A stretch of DNA of 64,000 nt from NCBI GenBank assembly GCA_008973525.1, contig WACJ01000382.1, positions 62,001 to 126,000 of the forward strand, given 5' to 3'. Below are positions 43,176 to 55,615 of the stretch, piece after piece; position 1 is the stretch's first letter, and every line of letters begins with the position of its first letter. Under the pieces are notes generated by a model, which was not told the origin of the DNA, did not search any database, and was given only the letters and a program-made list of their open reading frames with translations. The stretch comes from Stenopsyche tienmushanensis (taxonomy: Eukaryota; Arthropoda; Insecta; Trichoptera; Stenopsychidae). The position numbers and the translations under genes were made by a program.

Positions 43176-45327
43176 AAAAGTAGATATCAATGATTGTATT
43201 GGATTCGCCAGAATTAGTTATGTTAATAAAAACACCTGTATATTTGTGAATCATTTGGAACGGAAAGTTCTATCACCCAATTTGATATTAATATTGGCGT
43301 TGGATTAATTGAAAGTTATGCCCTCTATTTTATACTACTGGAAGAAAATACAACGTTGTTGAAGTTGGTGGCGAAAAATGTTTTGTTTGGTCTGCATTTT
43401 CACCATCGTGAACAAGTTTCGTTGAACTTTCAGGGCGTAATTGATGCCACCCCAGCACAATAAGGAGAAAGCGCCAACCAAAAGCACCACGTGTTATTGG
43501 ATCAGCTCCCAGCCAACCCTTCGCTAATGCAACTTCTAAGACCGCACCTAATGATTCACAAACAAGGAGGTATTTTTATGGCCACCCAATCACGCCCCGG
43601 GGCGAAAGAATAAAACGAAAGCAATTTATTACGCAAGATATGCGATGAATATTAATTTTCTCAGTCTGTCAGGACTCGGGAATATATCGTAAACAATCAG
43701 AACCACCTGCTACGTCTACAACGTTACTAATTAGGCCATAAGCGAACCTATTTATAAGGACATGATGAACAAGGGCTACTTAGACGCTTGGGGTCTTCCA
43801 AGACCCTCCCCGGGGACGATCCGTCAAATTCCCTGATCAATACGTTATTGAACATTAAGTGATGTTATTGATTTTATTACACTGAATGAGCATTCAAACA
43901 TCAATATTAATACGATTTTTTTAAATAAAAAAAACACTTGTAGAGCTATTATCATCATATGATGATTATATGAATTTGTAATGCTAAATTTATTAGATAC
44001 GTGATGTTAATTAATTTTAACGCAAAAAACCTTATATAAAATATTGCATTTAAATAACTGAGATTAATATTTTTAGGTGGTTTTTTTAGACGATGGATAA
44101 ACCGCGTAAATCAGGTCTAGAGGTTAATATATTAGAATTTTTTACATTGATATTTTGTACTTGCCTTTTGACCAAAGAGGAAAAAAATTGTATTTTTCAT
44201 GAAGACATTCTACTTAATATTCAAGTCTCATATCTGACAAATTAACTTAAAGTGGTTTAGCGCTAGTCGAGATAATCGACTTCTGAGTAATCTTAAAGGA
44301 TCACAATTGGCCATTTCATCTAATATGATTTTATGGAGGACATATTTAAGCGATAAAATTTCGAATCAAAATTAACATCAGCGAAAAAATCTTACGTCAA
44401 ACGTCCGCTTTTAAAAAGGATCGAACACATTTTCAATTCGTGAAAGTCACTCAGCACCAATTTACAACGTCTAAACTCTCACTATTTGCGGAAAAACGAC
44501 ATGATATATGCCTGTTCCTAATACAATATCATATTTCAAAGGAAGCTGATTGAAGGCAAAGCTTCAAAGCTTTCGTGACAAAGGGAAGTATTTAATATGC
44601 TCGCATTCACGTAAACAAACTTGCCAAGAAACACCTGTATTTCGTAAGGGGATTGAACTATATATATAAAAATACACCCCCCAATGGAAATAAAATATGG
44701 GTTTGAACATTTTTTATATTTTTGCTCGGATCGATCGATATATTTATTGGCATAAATTCGAGCATTTATGTCGCTAATGATTCGCGAATTCGAGGAATTA
44801 TTAAAGATTTGATGGATTTTTTTGAAAAAAAAAACTTTTTCGGAAATTATCGAACACGCACATTGTTTTTGTCGAAGAAAAAATAATCGGAAGGCTTTGT
44901 TTCCACAGTTCTTTTAGAAAATAAGTTTACGAAACCTCGATCGGTGCGAAATATACGTTTATGTTAATAATGCGTCTCCTCAGTTCAAAGGTTGTAGGCG
45001 TACTGTTTGATATCGGAGTCGGAGCGCTTCTCAAAGTACGGGACGCTGTTCGTTAAGAAATTGCAAAATATGATTTATTAGAACGCGCTTGAAGCGACAA
45101 TGCTGAATTATAACAAAGAGTTCTCAACGTGCAAGGATTCTTTTATATGTAAAAAAAAAATCAGTATCACTATATAGTTACATAAAAATATTTTTTGCAT
45201 TTTTTTATAATATATTATTGTCATCAAATGATATCAGATTGATACTAATAGATTACCTAATTATATTGATAAAAAAATATTTTGTCTAATACCATAATAA
45301 CTGATGATACAACATGTGTGTCACATC
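43176..45327. other. No recognised feature
   Basis: About 2.1 kb. A GC-richer part at 43430-43830 has no supported frame and may be regulatory or unassigned repeat. Confidence 0.4.
45320..45327. repeat. hAT target-site duplication, left (GTCACATC)
   Basis: Eight bases repeated exactly at 46314-46321. Eight is the diagnostic length for hAT elements. Confidence 0.9.
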
Positions 45328-46313
45328 TAGGGAATCCAATCCCGAGCCAAAATTTCGATCCCGGGACCAGTCCCGGGATCCCGGGATTGGGATTTTCAAT
45401 ATTTTAAGAAATTACCTTGATGAATTTGATCAAAAATTACTAATAAGTCCATTTGCTCAATATAAAAAATCACTTGAAGACCAAAGAATTTTATTTATTT
45501 AAGAAAAGATAAAAATACAATTCAAAAATAGGTAAATAAAACACTAAAAAATTTAAATATTATTTTTAAAATATGCCCGAAGTAACATTAACATTAAACA
45601 TTAGTGTTTCGTCATTAAGTCTGGATCTGATTTTGGAAGTTGGACAACTTGCTGCTGAAAATACACACTCAGCCTCCACACTCGTTGGAGGTATCGTCAT
45701 CAGATATTTAAATGCTAGTTCGAGTTGATGATCGCGTGAGCCCTCATTTTCGTATTACACCATCAATGTGACTGATAAAATTCTTTTCTGCTGAGACACG
45801 GACTAAAAATCGCAAAATTCCCGATTTCCCGACAAATTATTTATTTCCGTCGCTGCAGATGAATACTTATATACTATAATACTTTGATGTGATTTGTAAT
45901 TATATTACGGAGGAATACAAAAATTCTGAACCCCGTATCTATTATATTTCATATCGATATTCCCATTATTCGTCGAGGTGTAGTAAATACATCACCGGTA
46001 GGGAAAGGTTACTATAACAATTTGAAAAACAAACATGTACGCTATATATGTATACATAGATTAGACAACCACTGCTCCTATGCGTCGCCTAAGTTCGCCA
46101 ATTAGTAATTACGCCACTGTTTCCAAGCGTCTAGATTTCGTCGGGAATGTCTCGATTTAGTAGCCTTCATCGTGTTGGTGAGGTGTACGATTTCTGTTAG
46201 ATAAAAATTTCAATCCCGGGATTTTCGGGACTACGTTTTCTAATTCCGGGATTCTTAAGTACCTAAAACTGTCCGGGATCCCGGGATTCGGGATCCCGGG
46301 ATTGGATTCCCTA
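45328..46313 (-). mobile_element. Non-autonomous hAT element (986 bp)
   Basis: Inverted ends TAGGGAATCCAATCCCG / CGGGATTGGATTCCCTA and an 8-bp duplication identify a hAT element. Subterminal regions are packed with CCCGGGATCCCGGG-type motifs, likely transposase binding sites. The interior matches fragments at 1965-2410 and 22540-23075 and includes a transposase remnant (45598-45765). Confidence 0.92.
45598..45765 (-). pseudogene. hAT transposase C-terminal (dimerisation) remnant
   Basis: On the minus strand the frame reads HQLELAFKYLMTIPPTSVEA, then ECVFSAASCPTSKIRSRLND and ETLM. This is the hAT C-terminal block, whose usual form has PaTSxxxERxFSxAG followed by RxRL. Here the expected Arg is Cys (ECVFS). 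An in-frame stop lies just upstream, and the catalytic part is missing. The element is an internal-deletion product of a once autonomous transposon. Confidence 0.85.
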
Positions 46314-46809
46314 GTCACATCTGCGCCATGTATCCAATGATTAATATTTGACGATGTTGATTCTGTGCTGTTTTTTGACATTTAATATTTCAATCGAATA
46401 TCAAAGTCAATCATCAAACGAATTCATGACGGAATTTCAACCGATAAAGTGATGAGATGACTCCCTTTTTATCAAGGCTTCGAACCGTTATGTTTTTATA
46501 TCGGTTTTCGTTCCGGTTCAGTCTTCTCAGTACAGTCAATACTCTCTTTAATGATTGATGATTAACCGTTAAAACTGCTGTATTTACCGGAACGGAAACT
46601 TTAAAACCGAAATAAAAAATAACGGTTTAAAGCCCTGATAAAAAGTGCTCTTTGGAGTATTATTTGTGAACAAAAAATATAAAGGGTGTGATGATTAAAA
46701 ATTCAATGTGTTTTTGTAAGAACTACATTACTAATTAATGAAAAAACTATAATTAGTATACAAATATTGGATTTTTAAATCATTAATTGATGTATTAATT
46801 AAATAATCA
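46314..46809. other. No recognised feature
   Basis: Starts with the right GTCACATC duplication (46314-46321); the remainder is AT-rich DNA with no supported feature. Confidence 0.45.
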
Positions 46810-47102
46810 TCTAATATATGAAAATTAATATTTCTTTGTTCGTATGTAATGCGCTATCATACCGTTCATCAGATTGCAATAAAATGTCATCTACTTATTG
46901 CTAATGATTGCGCAAATAACATAAGCATAGTCTAATATATAAAGAATAATGTTTGTTTGTCCGTATGCAATGCGCTTCCATACCGTTCATCCGATTGCAA
47001 TAAAACTTTGTCAACTTATTATTTACACTCGTGAGAATACCATAGGTATAGTAAAAATATTGTATGCTTATGGAATTGCAACGCATGCCGGGTATTCGCT
47101 AG
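46810..47102 (+). mobile_element. Non-autonomous Helitron, both ends present
   Basis: 293 bp: TCTAATATATGAAAATTAAT after A, two Helitron blocks, then GCATGCCGGGTATTCGCTAG before T. The best small complete copy in the window. Confidence 0.8.
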
Positions 47103-48879
47103 TATCAAAATAAAATAGGATGACAGAAGATTATCTAATTGCTTTCCATTTAAGATTTAGTTAGAATAAAATTATTTTAGGTAAAAGAGGACCTAAAAAG
47201 GATATAATAATTATTGTTGCAAATTCAACCAATGATCTTCTAATAAAAGCTCAGGATCTAATTCATTGTGTTGACACTTGATAAAATTAATGCATTTCAT
47301 AAATAAATCATTTGTCTGAACACTTCCTGGTGGTGTCAAGATTTGATGTGTGATACTATGGTGTAAAACTCCCCCAAATGTTGGGAATGCGAGGGGAATG
47401 TAATGCGCTTGCGTGCTGGCTATCACCCTTCTATTCCTCCCCTCATACAAGAGTTAGCGCTAACTAGAAAACTGTAAAATGTGATTATTCTAGACATCTG
47501 TGCACGTGTTACCTCTTTGTAATGCCCATGTAAAATAGAGGTATTTACGAAATGGCTAATGAAATTATTGGCTTTGTGCGACTTGAGGAAGATGCGGAAG
47601 CTGAGTACAAAGAACGAATTCGGTGGTTAATTATGCCCCCGACGGTGGGGCGGGTTGTAAGCAACAAGCATTGAGCTCGCTCATTATCATGAATATTTGT
47701 TAAAGGGGGCTTAATATTATAAAAACACATTAGCAATTTAATATCAATTAAAGTACAATTTTGACGGCTATTATAATTCATATTGCAAATAATAAAATAT
47801 GCATGTAAAATATATAGATTCAACTATTTGAGTCCTGTCTAAAACAGACATAAATTTTAATTGATGTCTATTTCGGTGCATCTTTTTTGCCTTGGGGCGT
47901 AGTTAATTCGATGCGTCAACGTGACCTTTTTTAATGTCTCAAGTGTCCATAAAATTAAGACGTCTAAATTTATCCACCATCTCCAGAGCATAACACAGTT
48001 CATCCATGGCATTATAATATAGAGTCTAACGTGTCGGTGCTTTGAATATTTAAAATTTAGCAGCCGATAAATTGTGTCACATTGTCCTTAAATTTATAAC
48101 GGCAATATCGAAGATGCTGACGGTGAATTTATGTGGATCTTAGATTATTAAGTGCGTTGTCGGAGCTTTCAAAATGTATGCCCATTTTAATGAATGAGAG
48201 CTTCGAAAGGGGTTTCAAGGGAGGATTTTGCAACCATCGACCCGCGAGGCAAAATTAGACACCGACCGAATATAATCATAACGAAAATAATGCTCAATTA
48301 ATTCAACTATAAGCCTCATTTGCACGCGGCTAAGAGTAAAATATTATTTTGCAATGTTGCGAGAAAACATATTTTTTCATTAAATCTTGATGATATTTTA
48401 CGATAAGTAAGCATCCTACGCTACATATAAATTAATTTAGACCCAAGGGAAAATAATTCATAAATCAAAATCTGATTATATCATCTAATTGTTATCTGGG
48501 TGTCCGTGGGAACGTTTAAAAAAATAAGTAGAGTATTCGAATATTTTATATATTTATACATAAATATCGAATATTCGATTGGGATTCCTAATTGCATCCC
48601 AAAAAACCAGCATATCGTTAAAATGGCTATTTAATTATTAATGGGATAAAACATGGGAACGCAAATATGATGTATCAAAGATAGAACCACTAGATTATGT
48701 CATGGTTTTTCTTAATTTCAGATGAACGCAATGCGAAGTGTTTGTTTGGAGTAGCTTACGAATTATTATTGAATAGTGTAGATTCTAGCAAATAAAAGCT
48801 ATCGGAGTCTAGAGAGTGGTGTGATGTATTGATAGACATGTGTGCAACGGCAGCCAGATTTAAACATACACACTCAAAA
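47103..48879. other. No recognised feature
   Basis: A GC-richer patch at 47330-47660 has short overlapping frames without a domain. Nothing else supported. Confidence 0.4.
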
Positions 48880-49539
48880 CTCTTTTTGTGCGACTTTTTT
48901 TGTGCGATTTCGAAGTTGTGCGGTTTTTTTTAAAGCATTTTTTTTTATTTCATAAAAAGTATGTATCGAGAAGTTTTGGATAAAAAAGAAAATAATATAA
49001 TATCTCAAGTTTTAATTAATTAATTTACTTCAAATTTTAATTTTTTTTTAAACAGCCGCCATTTTTAGATTTTTTTTGAATTAGGAGCTATAGTGACATT
49101 GTTGGAAAGAGAAAATCTACAAAGAACAATGATGATATTGACACTGGGTATTTCTTCCTAAGAAGAGAGCGATTTTGAGTCATATCGAAAATCGCAACGA
49201 AAATTATCATACACCGATGATAGTTTGTAATTAAAAATAATTACTATTTCTCTACTGGATGTCTGGCATTTGAGATGCCAAATATCAGATATCCTTAAAT
49301 TTTTACCAATGATGCAAGACGTCCTTTAAATGTTACCAAAAATGTTATTTTTCAATTTCCTCATTATTTTTCCGTTTTTGTATTAACTTTTTTTATGCGA
49401 TTTTGGATATATTTTATATAGCTGTTTCAAAGTTATGCGGTTTTTAAAATTCATGGAACGCATATTTACTTTTTCTATGTAAGTCATGGCTTTTTTTTAT
49501 GCGATTTTCCGTGAAACGCATCTATCGCACAAAAAAAGT
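48880..49539. mobile_element. MITE-like repeat, copy 2 (more complete)
   Basis: Ends CTCTTTTTGTGCGA and TCGCACAAAAAAAG are inverted to each other. About 660 bp, inverted relative to 35969-36655. No target duplication could be fixed, so the superfamily is unknown. Confidence 0.6.
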
Positions 49540-49552
49540 GTATTCATAGAAG

Positions 49553-49610
49553 TAGTGAATCCAATCCCGAGTCAAAATTTCGATCCCGGTATTTCGGGAT
49601 TGCATTAGAC
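49553..49610. mobile_element. hAT relative, left end (TAGTGAATCCAATCCCGAG)
   Basis: Matches the terminal region of the element at 45328 and is interrupted at 49611 by a second hAT. It continues at 50287 with GGGATCCCGGGATCGGGATT and TTTTCAATAGTTTAA, then diverges by about 50330. Confidence 0.7.
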
Positions 49611-50278
49611 CAGGGGTGGCCAACCCGCACAGAGAGTTGCACATGGTTTTTATTTTACTAGACCGTTCTACTTTACATGAACCACTGCTCAAACATTGGG
49701 CCGACCCAGCCGGCATAAGTCCGCAATAAAATAAAGACAAAAATATTTTTTACCGCTTGTAAAATTTAAACAACGCATCTGATCATTCTTCTTCGTACGA
49801 CTTCGTTTTGTAATGAGAGTTCGTAATCACTCTGTAGGCATGTTAGAGAATGACATCTGATCGCGAGGTCCTCATTCGTTATGTTAGCGGTCCGAAAAGC
49901 GGACCGGTTGGATACCCAGACATGGGGCCACTCCGTCCTCTTTCAGAACTTTTTGCAACATTTTCTATAATCAATACGATAACGGATGATCTCTCAGTGG
50001 CTAATTTTTTTAAATTTGGGAGGGGGGGGGGGCGCAAGTTAGATACTTGCCACGGGCGCTTCATACCCTCGTTATCATTAAATATATATTATCTATGTTT
50101 ACATTTAAGAATAATAGTAAACACTGATAACAATCATTATGATTTCAGTTTTTACTTCAAAAAAATGTCTATAATGTATCTAAATCTAATATGGGGATAT
50201 ATAATTTTATATGCGGCCCACGGAGCTATGATGCATTGCCAAAGTGGCCCGCAAGATCATTTGGATTGGCCACCCCTG
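49611..50278. mobile_element. Nested hAT element of a second type (668 bp)
   Basis: Inverted ends CAGGGGTGGCCAA / TTGGCCACCCCTG with the 8-bp duplication CATTAGAC (49603-49610 and 50279-50286). This end sequence is characteristic of Tip100/Charlie-type hAT elements. It has no transposase. A G-run lies at 50022-50033. Confidence 0.9.
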
Positions 50279-50286
50279 CATTAGAC

Positions 50287-50330
50287 CATCATGGGATCCC
50301 GGGATCGGGATTTTCAATAGTTTAATTTCC
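50287..50330. mobile_element. hAT relative, continuation after nested element
   Basis: Resumes the subterminal CCCGGGATC motifs of the interrupted outer element (see 49553-49610). Confidence 0.6.
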
Positions 50331-52589
50331 GTTTTAAAAATACATATTTCATTTATTTTCCTAATTCTAATGATGTAAACATTGAAACAATTAACACTTA
50401 ACAACAACTAACTAGTTGGGCAGGGCTACCTATAAAGGATTGGTTTTCAATAATATGTTACGAGAAGTTATGTTATTGCTTGGCTAGATTTCAGATTTTT
50501 CAATTAAGTGCTTAGTTTCTTCAATATGTATAAAAAATAGATTTATTATAACTTCTTTTCATTAATTAACTTAATTTGGACAGTTAGTCGAAATCTAATT
50601 GTTGTCTCAAGCACGTGTACAACCTCAGAGAGATCCTTTAAGATTATCTGTAAATGTAAATGTATCAAAATAATATCTAGACATTGGGAAAGTCAAATTA
50701 TAAAAATACAAATTATCATGTTACACGTTAAGATGGAAACATGATATCTTAAAGATATTGAAGAGAGGAAAATATGTGACAAATAATTGAAATTAAATAC
50801 CATATTAATTTTTTTCTAATTCCAAGTAAATTTCTTAAGGATGATGTGTATATTAATATGTCACCCTAAGAAGATGTGGATGGAGTCGATAAACCTTAAC
50901 ATCCTTTGTACTCTAATGAAGATCGTCTATGTAATATATCACACAATAAGTTCGTAGGATTGCTTTTAAAAAAAATGCGAAAAAATAAACCCAAATGAGG
51001 AAAAAAAAATCCTACAAACTTAGTGAGTGTCGTGTTATATTGCACAATAAGAACTGTGATAAACTATGCTCATAGTTTGAAAGTGAAAATAAATGGACTC
51101 TCTGACAAATTATTTTAGTACAAAGCACTAAAACGAGTTGTTAAGTTTTACACGACTCTATTATCTTTAATAAAACATCACGTGCACTTTTTATTCGCGT
51201 GCTAAATAGTACAATTAATCAAAATTTTCTTTGTTCCATTCTTAAAATTTGATATAAATTGTTATATTTTTGGCATAAGCACATTCAAGGATACATTTAG
51301 ATGTAAAACCGTTTCCAGATTGTATAGCTGATGGCGAAAAATATGCTAAGTACTTTAAATGTGGCTTTGATGAAAATTGTGCTTACAAACAGAGCTAACC
51401 AAATTAAAATCAATTAAAGCACCCCAGACGGCATTGACATTTGGAGAGCTTTCATCGGCTTGGAAATTGTCAATAAAAAATATCTATTCGAAAGGCAAAC
51501 GTCTCAAGCGATCAAACAAGCCAAAATTACATTAGTAATTGAACTTTTATTCGTCGTATTATTCGGGAATGTGTGTGGAGTGTATTCATTTAAATTCAGG
51601 CGAAGCAGTGTCTCTATTTACATTAGGAGGAGAGTATTGGATTTAATCTGAAGTCGGTATCCTCTATCAACTTTTTCTATTATCTCTGGGCGGAGGAGCC
51701 TTGGGCACCTTGCTTCAATTTCACTTAATTACGACCCTGAGACTAACCGCTCTCGCGCTCAGCCCAACCCCTGTTCAAATATCAAACTTTCCCCTAATAA
51801 AACATCAAATCAAACATGCTTGTTTCAATATTGAAAAATAAATAGACACTTTTATTTCGGCCACGGACCATTGTACACATCCAACCGTGGGCAAACATAC
51901 TGTTCGAACTTTCGATTTCTATGAAGTGGCCTCGATAAACTACCCCTTCGATCGAAAGCTTTTTTCCAAATTAATAACAATACATTCTCATAACATAAAT
52001 AACACTTATGGATGATCTATGATCGTATTTTATATAATTAAACCAATAATTCATTTAATTTCATAAAATTTCATTTAATTAAGAATGTGAATTTCATTAC
52101 AGCTCTTATTCATATCTTATTATAAAAATATTTAATCAACTTTTTTATTACAAAATTTAAGTTTATATAAGAAAGCACAATTCTAACATGTATATTAAGA
52201 TTTGGAATGATATTCTCTTTAGGAATTAATATACCTCGAACTTCTTCCATCTCTAATTGTTGAACCTAGTTTTAAAATTCATGAATTTTAAATAATAATG
52301 GAAGGAACCCTAATGCTTCCCTTAGGCTTTAAGATAATACGTCTTTGTATAGATAAGCTTGTTCAATATTTTTTCAATGCTATTAGGTTAAATATATAAC
52401 ATTTAGCACAAGCTGATTCATATTCAGTCCCAATATATTTGCATAAATTAATAAGTTCTATTAATTTCTTGTTGTTTAAATAGAGCATTTTCGTTAACTA
52501 TCAATCAAGGATAGAATATCCAGGCAGAAATTTAATTTAAAATAATAGATCATCGATAAATTAAAAAAATATCATTAAAATAGCTATTG
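50331..52589. other. No recognised feature
   Basis: About 2.3 kb of AT-rich DNA, including a long run of low-complexity sequence at 52000-52580. No supported gene. Confidence 0.45.
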
Positions 52590-52975
52590 TAGTGTGGGCG
52601 ATTTATCATCAACACGTAGTAATTCGCCAGATTAACAGCGACATCTTCTGTCTCTCTCGGGTGTAATGTGTTATTTTAACAGCGCCATCTCTTGTGGCCC
52701 TACGGAAACATTGCACCTGCATACTGACCGATCGCTTCTTGCGCGTGCACCATTGCCGGTTGGATAGTGACGCGTAGGAGGCGGGAGTCGGGGGAGTTGT
52801 CGGTTAGCCTTGGCTGCGGGAGGTCGTCCCTCCTGTAGCCAGATCTCTCTCGTGTGGAATAAATAGTTATTTAGAGAAGAGAGTCTTTCTATTCGACGCC
52901 CGTCTATTCCCATCCATTCGTCCAGCAACATCACGGTCCGGTTGAAGAACAGACCCGTGCGCTAGCCCCCGAGAG
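52590..52975 (+). repeat. Dispersed LTR-like repeat, copy 3 (fullest)
   Basis: Starts around TGTAGTGTGGGCGATTTATC and contains GCGCCATCTCTTGTGGCCCT, the CGATCGCTTCTTGCGCGTGC block, AATAAATAGTTATTTAGAGA and ACAGACCCGTGCGCTAGC, after which it diverges from copy 2. Inverted relative to the other three copies. Confidence 0.6.
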
Positions 52976-53094
52976 CGCTTTTAGAAACGTAACTGATGAT
53001 GCTCCATAGCCGCTAGAGTGAGGTCGTATTTATCGCGTCTATCGCAAAAGGAAAATCGTGTTTCAGTTTGCACGAAATTGAAGCCTGGATCTTC

Positions 53095-53520
53095 AAGCAG
53101 ATTCGGACTTTATGACCAAAATTGTGATTGGAGATTAAAGTAAGGTCTATGACCCTGAGATGAAAACGCAGAGTTTCCAATGGAAAACTCCTAACTCCCA
53201 TCGTCCTAAAAAGGCACGTCAGTTAAAGTCGAACATCAAGACCTTCGATAGTGAGGGCATGTTGCAATCAGAGTTGTTTCCAAGGGGAATGAACTGTAAA
53301 TTCAGAATTTTACAAACGTGTAGTGCAACGTTTGCGAAACAATATACGAAGAAAAAGACCAGAAAAATAGGCTAATTGCTACTTTCTTCATCACGATAAT
53401 GCACCGTACCACATGTTGCTTCGAGATTTTGGCTGGAAAAAATCTTCCTGTGTGTACAGATTTCTGGCTCTTCCCAAAAATAAAAAAAACGTACTAAAAT
53501 GAAAGCATTTTGATCAGACC
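53095..53520 (+). pseudogene. mariner transposase pseudogene
   Basis: TKIVIGD, then a stop and VYDPEM match the first catalytic block (GDESW.Y.YDPE). MKTQSFQWKTPNSHRPKKAR and QLKSNIKTF follow. Later come FHHDNAPYH-type remnants (FIT then IMHRTTCC), a REFLA-like segment, and DFWLFPKIKK matching the block with the last Asp. Several frameshifts and stops make it inactive. The inverted ends were not found. Confidence 0.75.
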
Positions 53521-53829
53521 TCGTATAAATGATAGAGTTAATGATGAATGAAATTCAAAACAGTTTATTTAGCCCCCGTGGCATTCAACCCTCTCAATGT
53601 CCTTATGGATGCTTTTTTGTCAGATGATCGTCGGGTCCGTTAGCTGTTGAACTAAGTGGTTATGAGGAAGCAAGAAGATCAAGATGTGTTTTTTTAAAGG
53701 CAATAATATAGCTGCAAAATCGATCCTTCTATTTTTATATCCCTTTGTTCAAGGGGATGGGAAGGGCACAATTATTTTCCAATTTACTTAGATTTAAAAA
53801 AAAAAATAAACTTAAGGGATGTTTCTACC

Positions 53830-54345
53830 TTATTTTCTAACATTTTTTTGATGCAAAAATTCTTAAATATAGAATATTGATATTTAGTATGTTGATAAGA
53901 GATTCTTTATTGAATATAAAAATATTTTTTAAGGTTTGACAAAGTATGTTAATGAAAGTGGGGAGACCCATGTATATCGGTGGGCGAGCGATGACATTCT
54001 TCACTATGGAAGTCTTAAGTTTTGAATAAGTGATTTACAGCAGATAAATTTAACATATTTTTACTTTGTATAATATTGTGTATAGATTAGACTATAATTA
54101 AATAAGAAATATTATTAAATAAAAATATAATGAGAGATTAGATAAAAGTTTGTGTTTTTATCAACATTTTTTGTAGTTTTTTGTTCATTAAATAAACATT
54201 TTTCAATATTTTTAGATAATCGTAGTCTATACGATGAAGACGTTTATTATAAATATGCTTGCTAAATTTCATAAAGATGACTAATTTAAGGCGTGTGGTA
54301 GCACTTCCATGAGCTTGGAAAAAGTAGTTTCGATAAAAACGCGTT
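53830..54345 (+). repeat. Dispersed AT-rich repeat, copy 2
   Basis: Related to 23080-23620, same orientation. No coding capacity. Confidence 0.55.
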
Positions 54346-55479
54346 TAATATTTCTCCTCTCCTCGTATTCATAAAGAGTTATTAATTATCTCAGAAGTTA
54401 TTTTTATATAAAAATGTTTCCATTTGATTTGTAACCCTCATTCTACATTTATAAATAAATAAGGAAGATTGAATAGACAAAAAATCATCAAATAGGAGCA
54501 TGTACATTATTTTGATTGCATTGGAATTTTAAATTAATTCATTAATTGACGGTTGAATTCAATAATATTTTGGGTTGTATTTGGAAAATTACAAGTCAGA
54601 AAATTTAGAGCGTATGAAAATTCAGGAGAAAATAAGCATTTTCTCCTCTTCAAGATTTTTTCAACAATAGCAGTGAAGCTATTGAATGTCTATGGGAAAA
54701 ATATGTCGACTACAGTTGAGAGAAACAATTCGTATCTTCACAAACATGGAATGGGTATTCCCATATGCCACTCTATTGTCTTTGTACAATAACCCAGGTG
54801 GTTTAGGATGCGTCAACTGAAATTTTTCTATACAAAAATGTTCAAAAATACATCTTCCGATAATATTTTTTTTAGGTATCAATAAAAGGTCCGCAGAGAT
54901 TGATGATTACTCCTATGTATATATTTCCATTGGGTGGAAATTGAATAGAATGAAAATCCCCGTATTGCTTGAGGAGAGTGAATGTATTGGTTTGGGGTTG
55001 AATTTAGTACAGATATATTACAAATGACTTTTTGCTTGTTGCCAAACGGATAATGAAACCGAATTTTAATAACACAAAAAAACAAATTTAATCACGGGTT
55101 AAAGTATTTTCCATCGAGTATTCCCCAATACGCAGGCTATAAATCAAGTTAATGGCAAAATTATCGAGATCGACCCATTCATGGAACGAAACCTTGCCAT
55201 CAAAAGAAAATTCTAGTTTAGTATATCTTCCCATTTGTATTTTTTTTTGGAAATAAAACAATTCATCTCCACTTTAATAATTTAATTCCTCGATTCACAA
55301 AAAAGGCGTAAATTTGCCTTAGCAAAATAAGGGATGTCGCAAGGGGATGACTTATAGTCAAATAGGTTCGTTAAGCGCTCGAATAAATACCAAAAGTAAA
55401 ATAAATACTATTTTTATTTATTTAAGTATCCCGTCGGGAATACGAAATATTTGTTAAACGCCGGGCTTAATTTTAAGCA
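54346..55479. other. No recognised feature
   Basis: AT-rich DNA with short overlapping frames on both strands and no domain. Confidence 0.45.
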
Positions 55480-55615
55480 CCAGGGCCGACCATAGGCGTG
55501 GGTGATACAGGCGAATGCCACGAGCAGCTGTGTTTTAGGGGCGGAAAACTATATAGTTTCCGCCTTACGGAGGGTCAAGGGACGGCAATATAGGGCTTTG
55601 CCTGCATAGTAAAAA
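55480..55615. repeat. GC-rich repeat remnant with near-palindrome
   Basis: CCAGGGCCGACCATAGGCG recalls the ends of a widespread group of insect DNA transposons. A near-perfect palindrome, GGCGGAAA(A)CTATATAGTTTCCGCC, lies at 55540-55564. No partner end or duplication was found. Confidence 0.35.

Noticed and set aside
50022..50033. G-run as a G-quadruplex
   Set aside because: A single run without spaced G-tracts; probably a homopolymer within the hAT element.
52671..52934. 87-codon frame with many Arg and Pro residues, similar to one at 61976-62230
   Set aside because: Both lie in the LTR-like repeat and are shared only because the repeat is shared; no stop-free conservation in the other copies.
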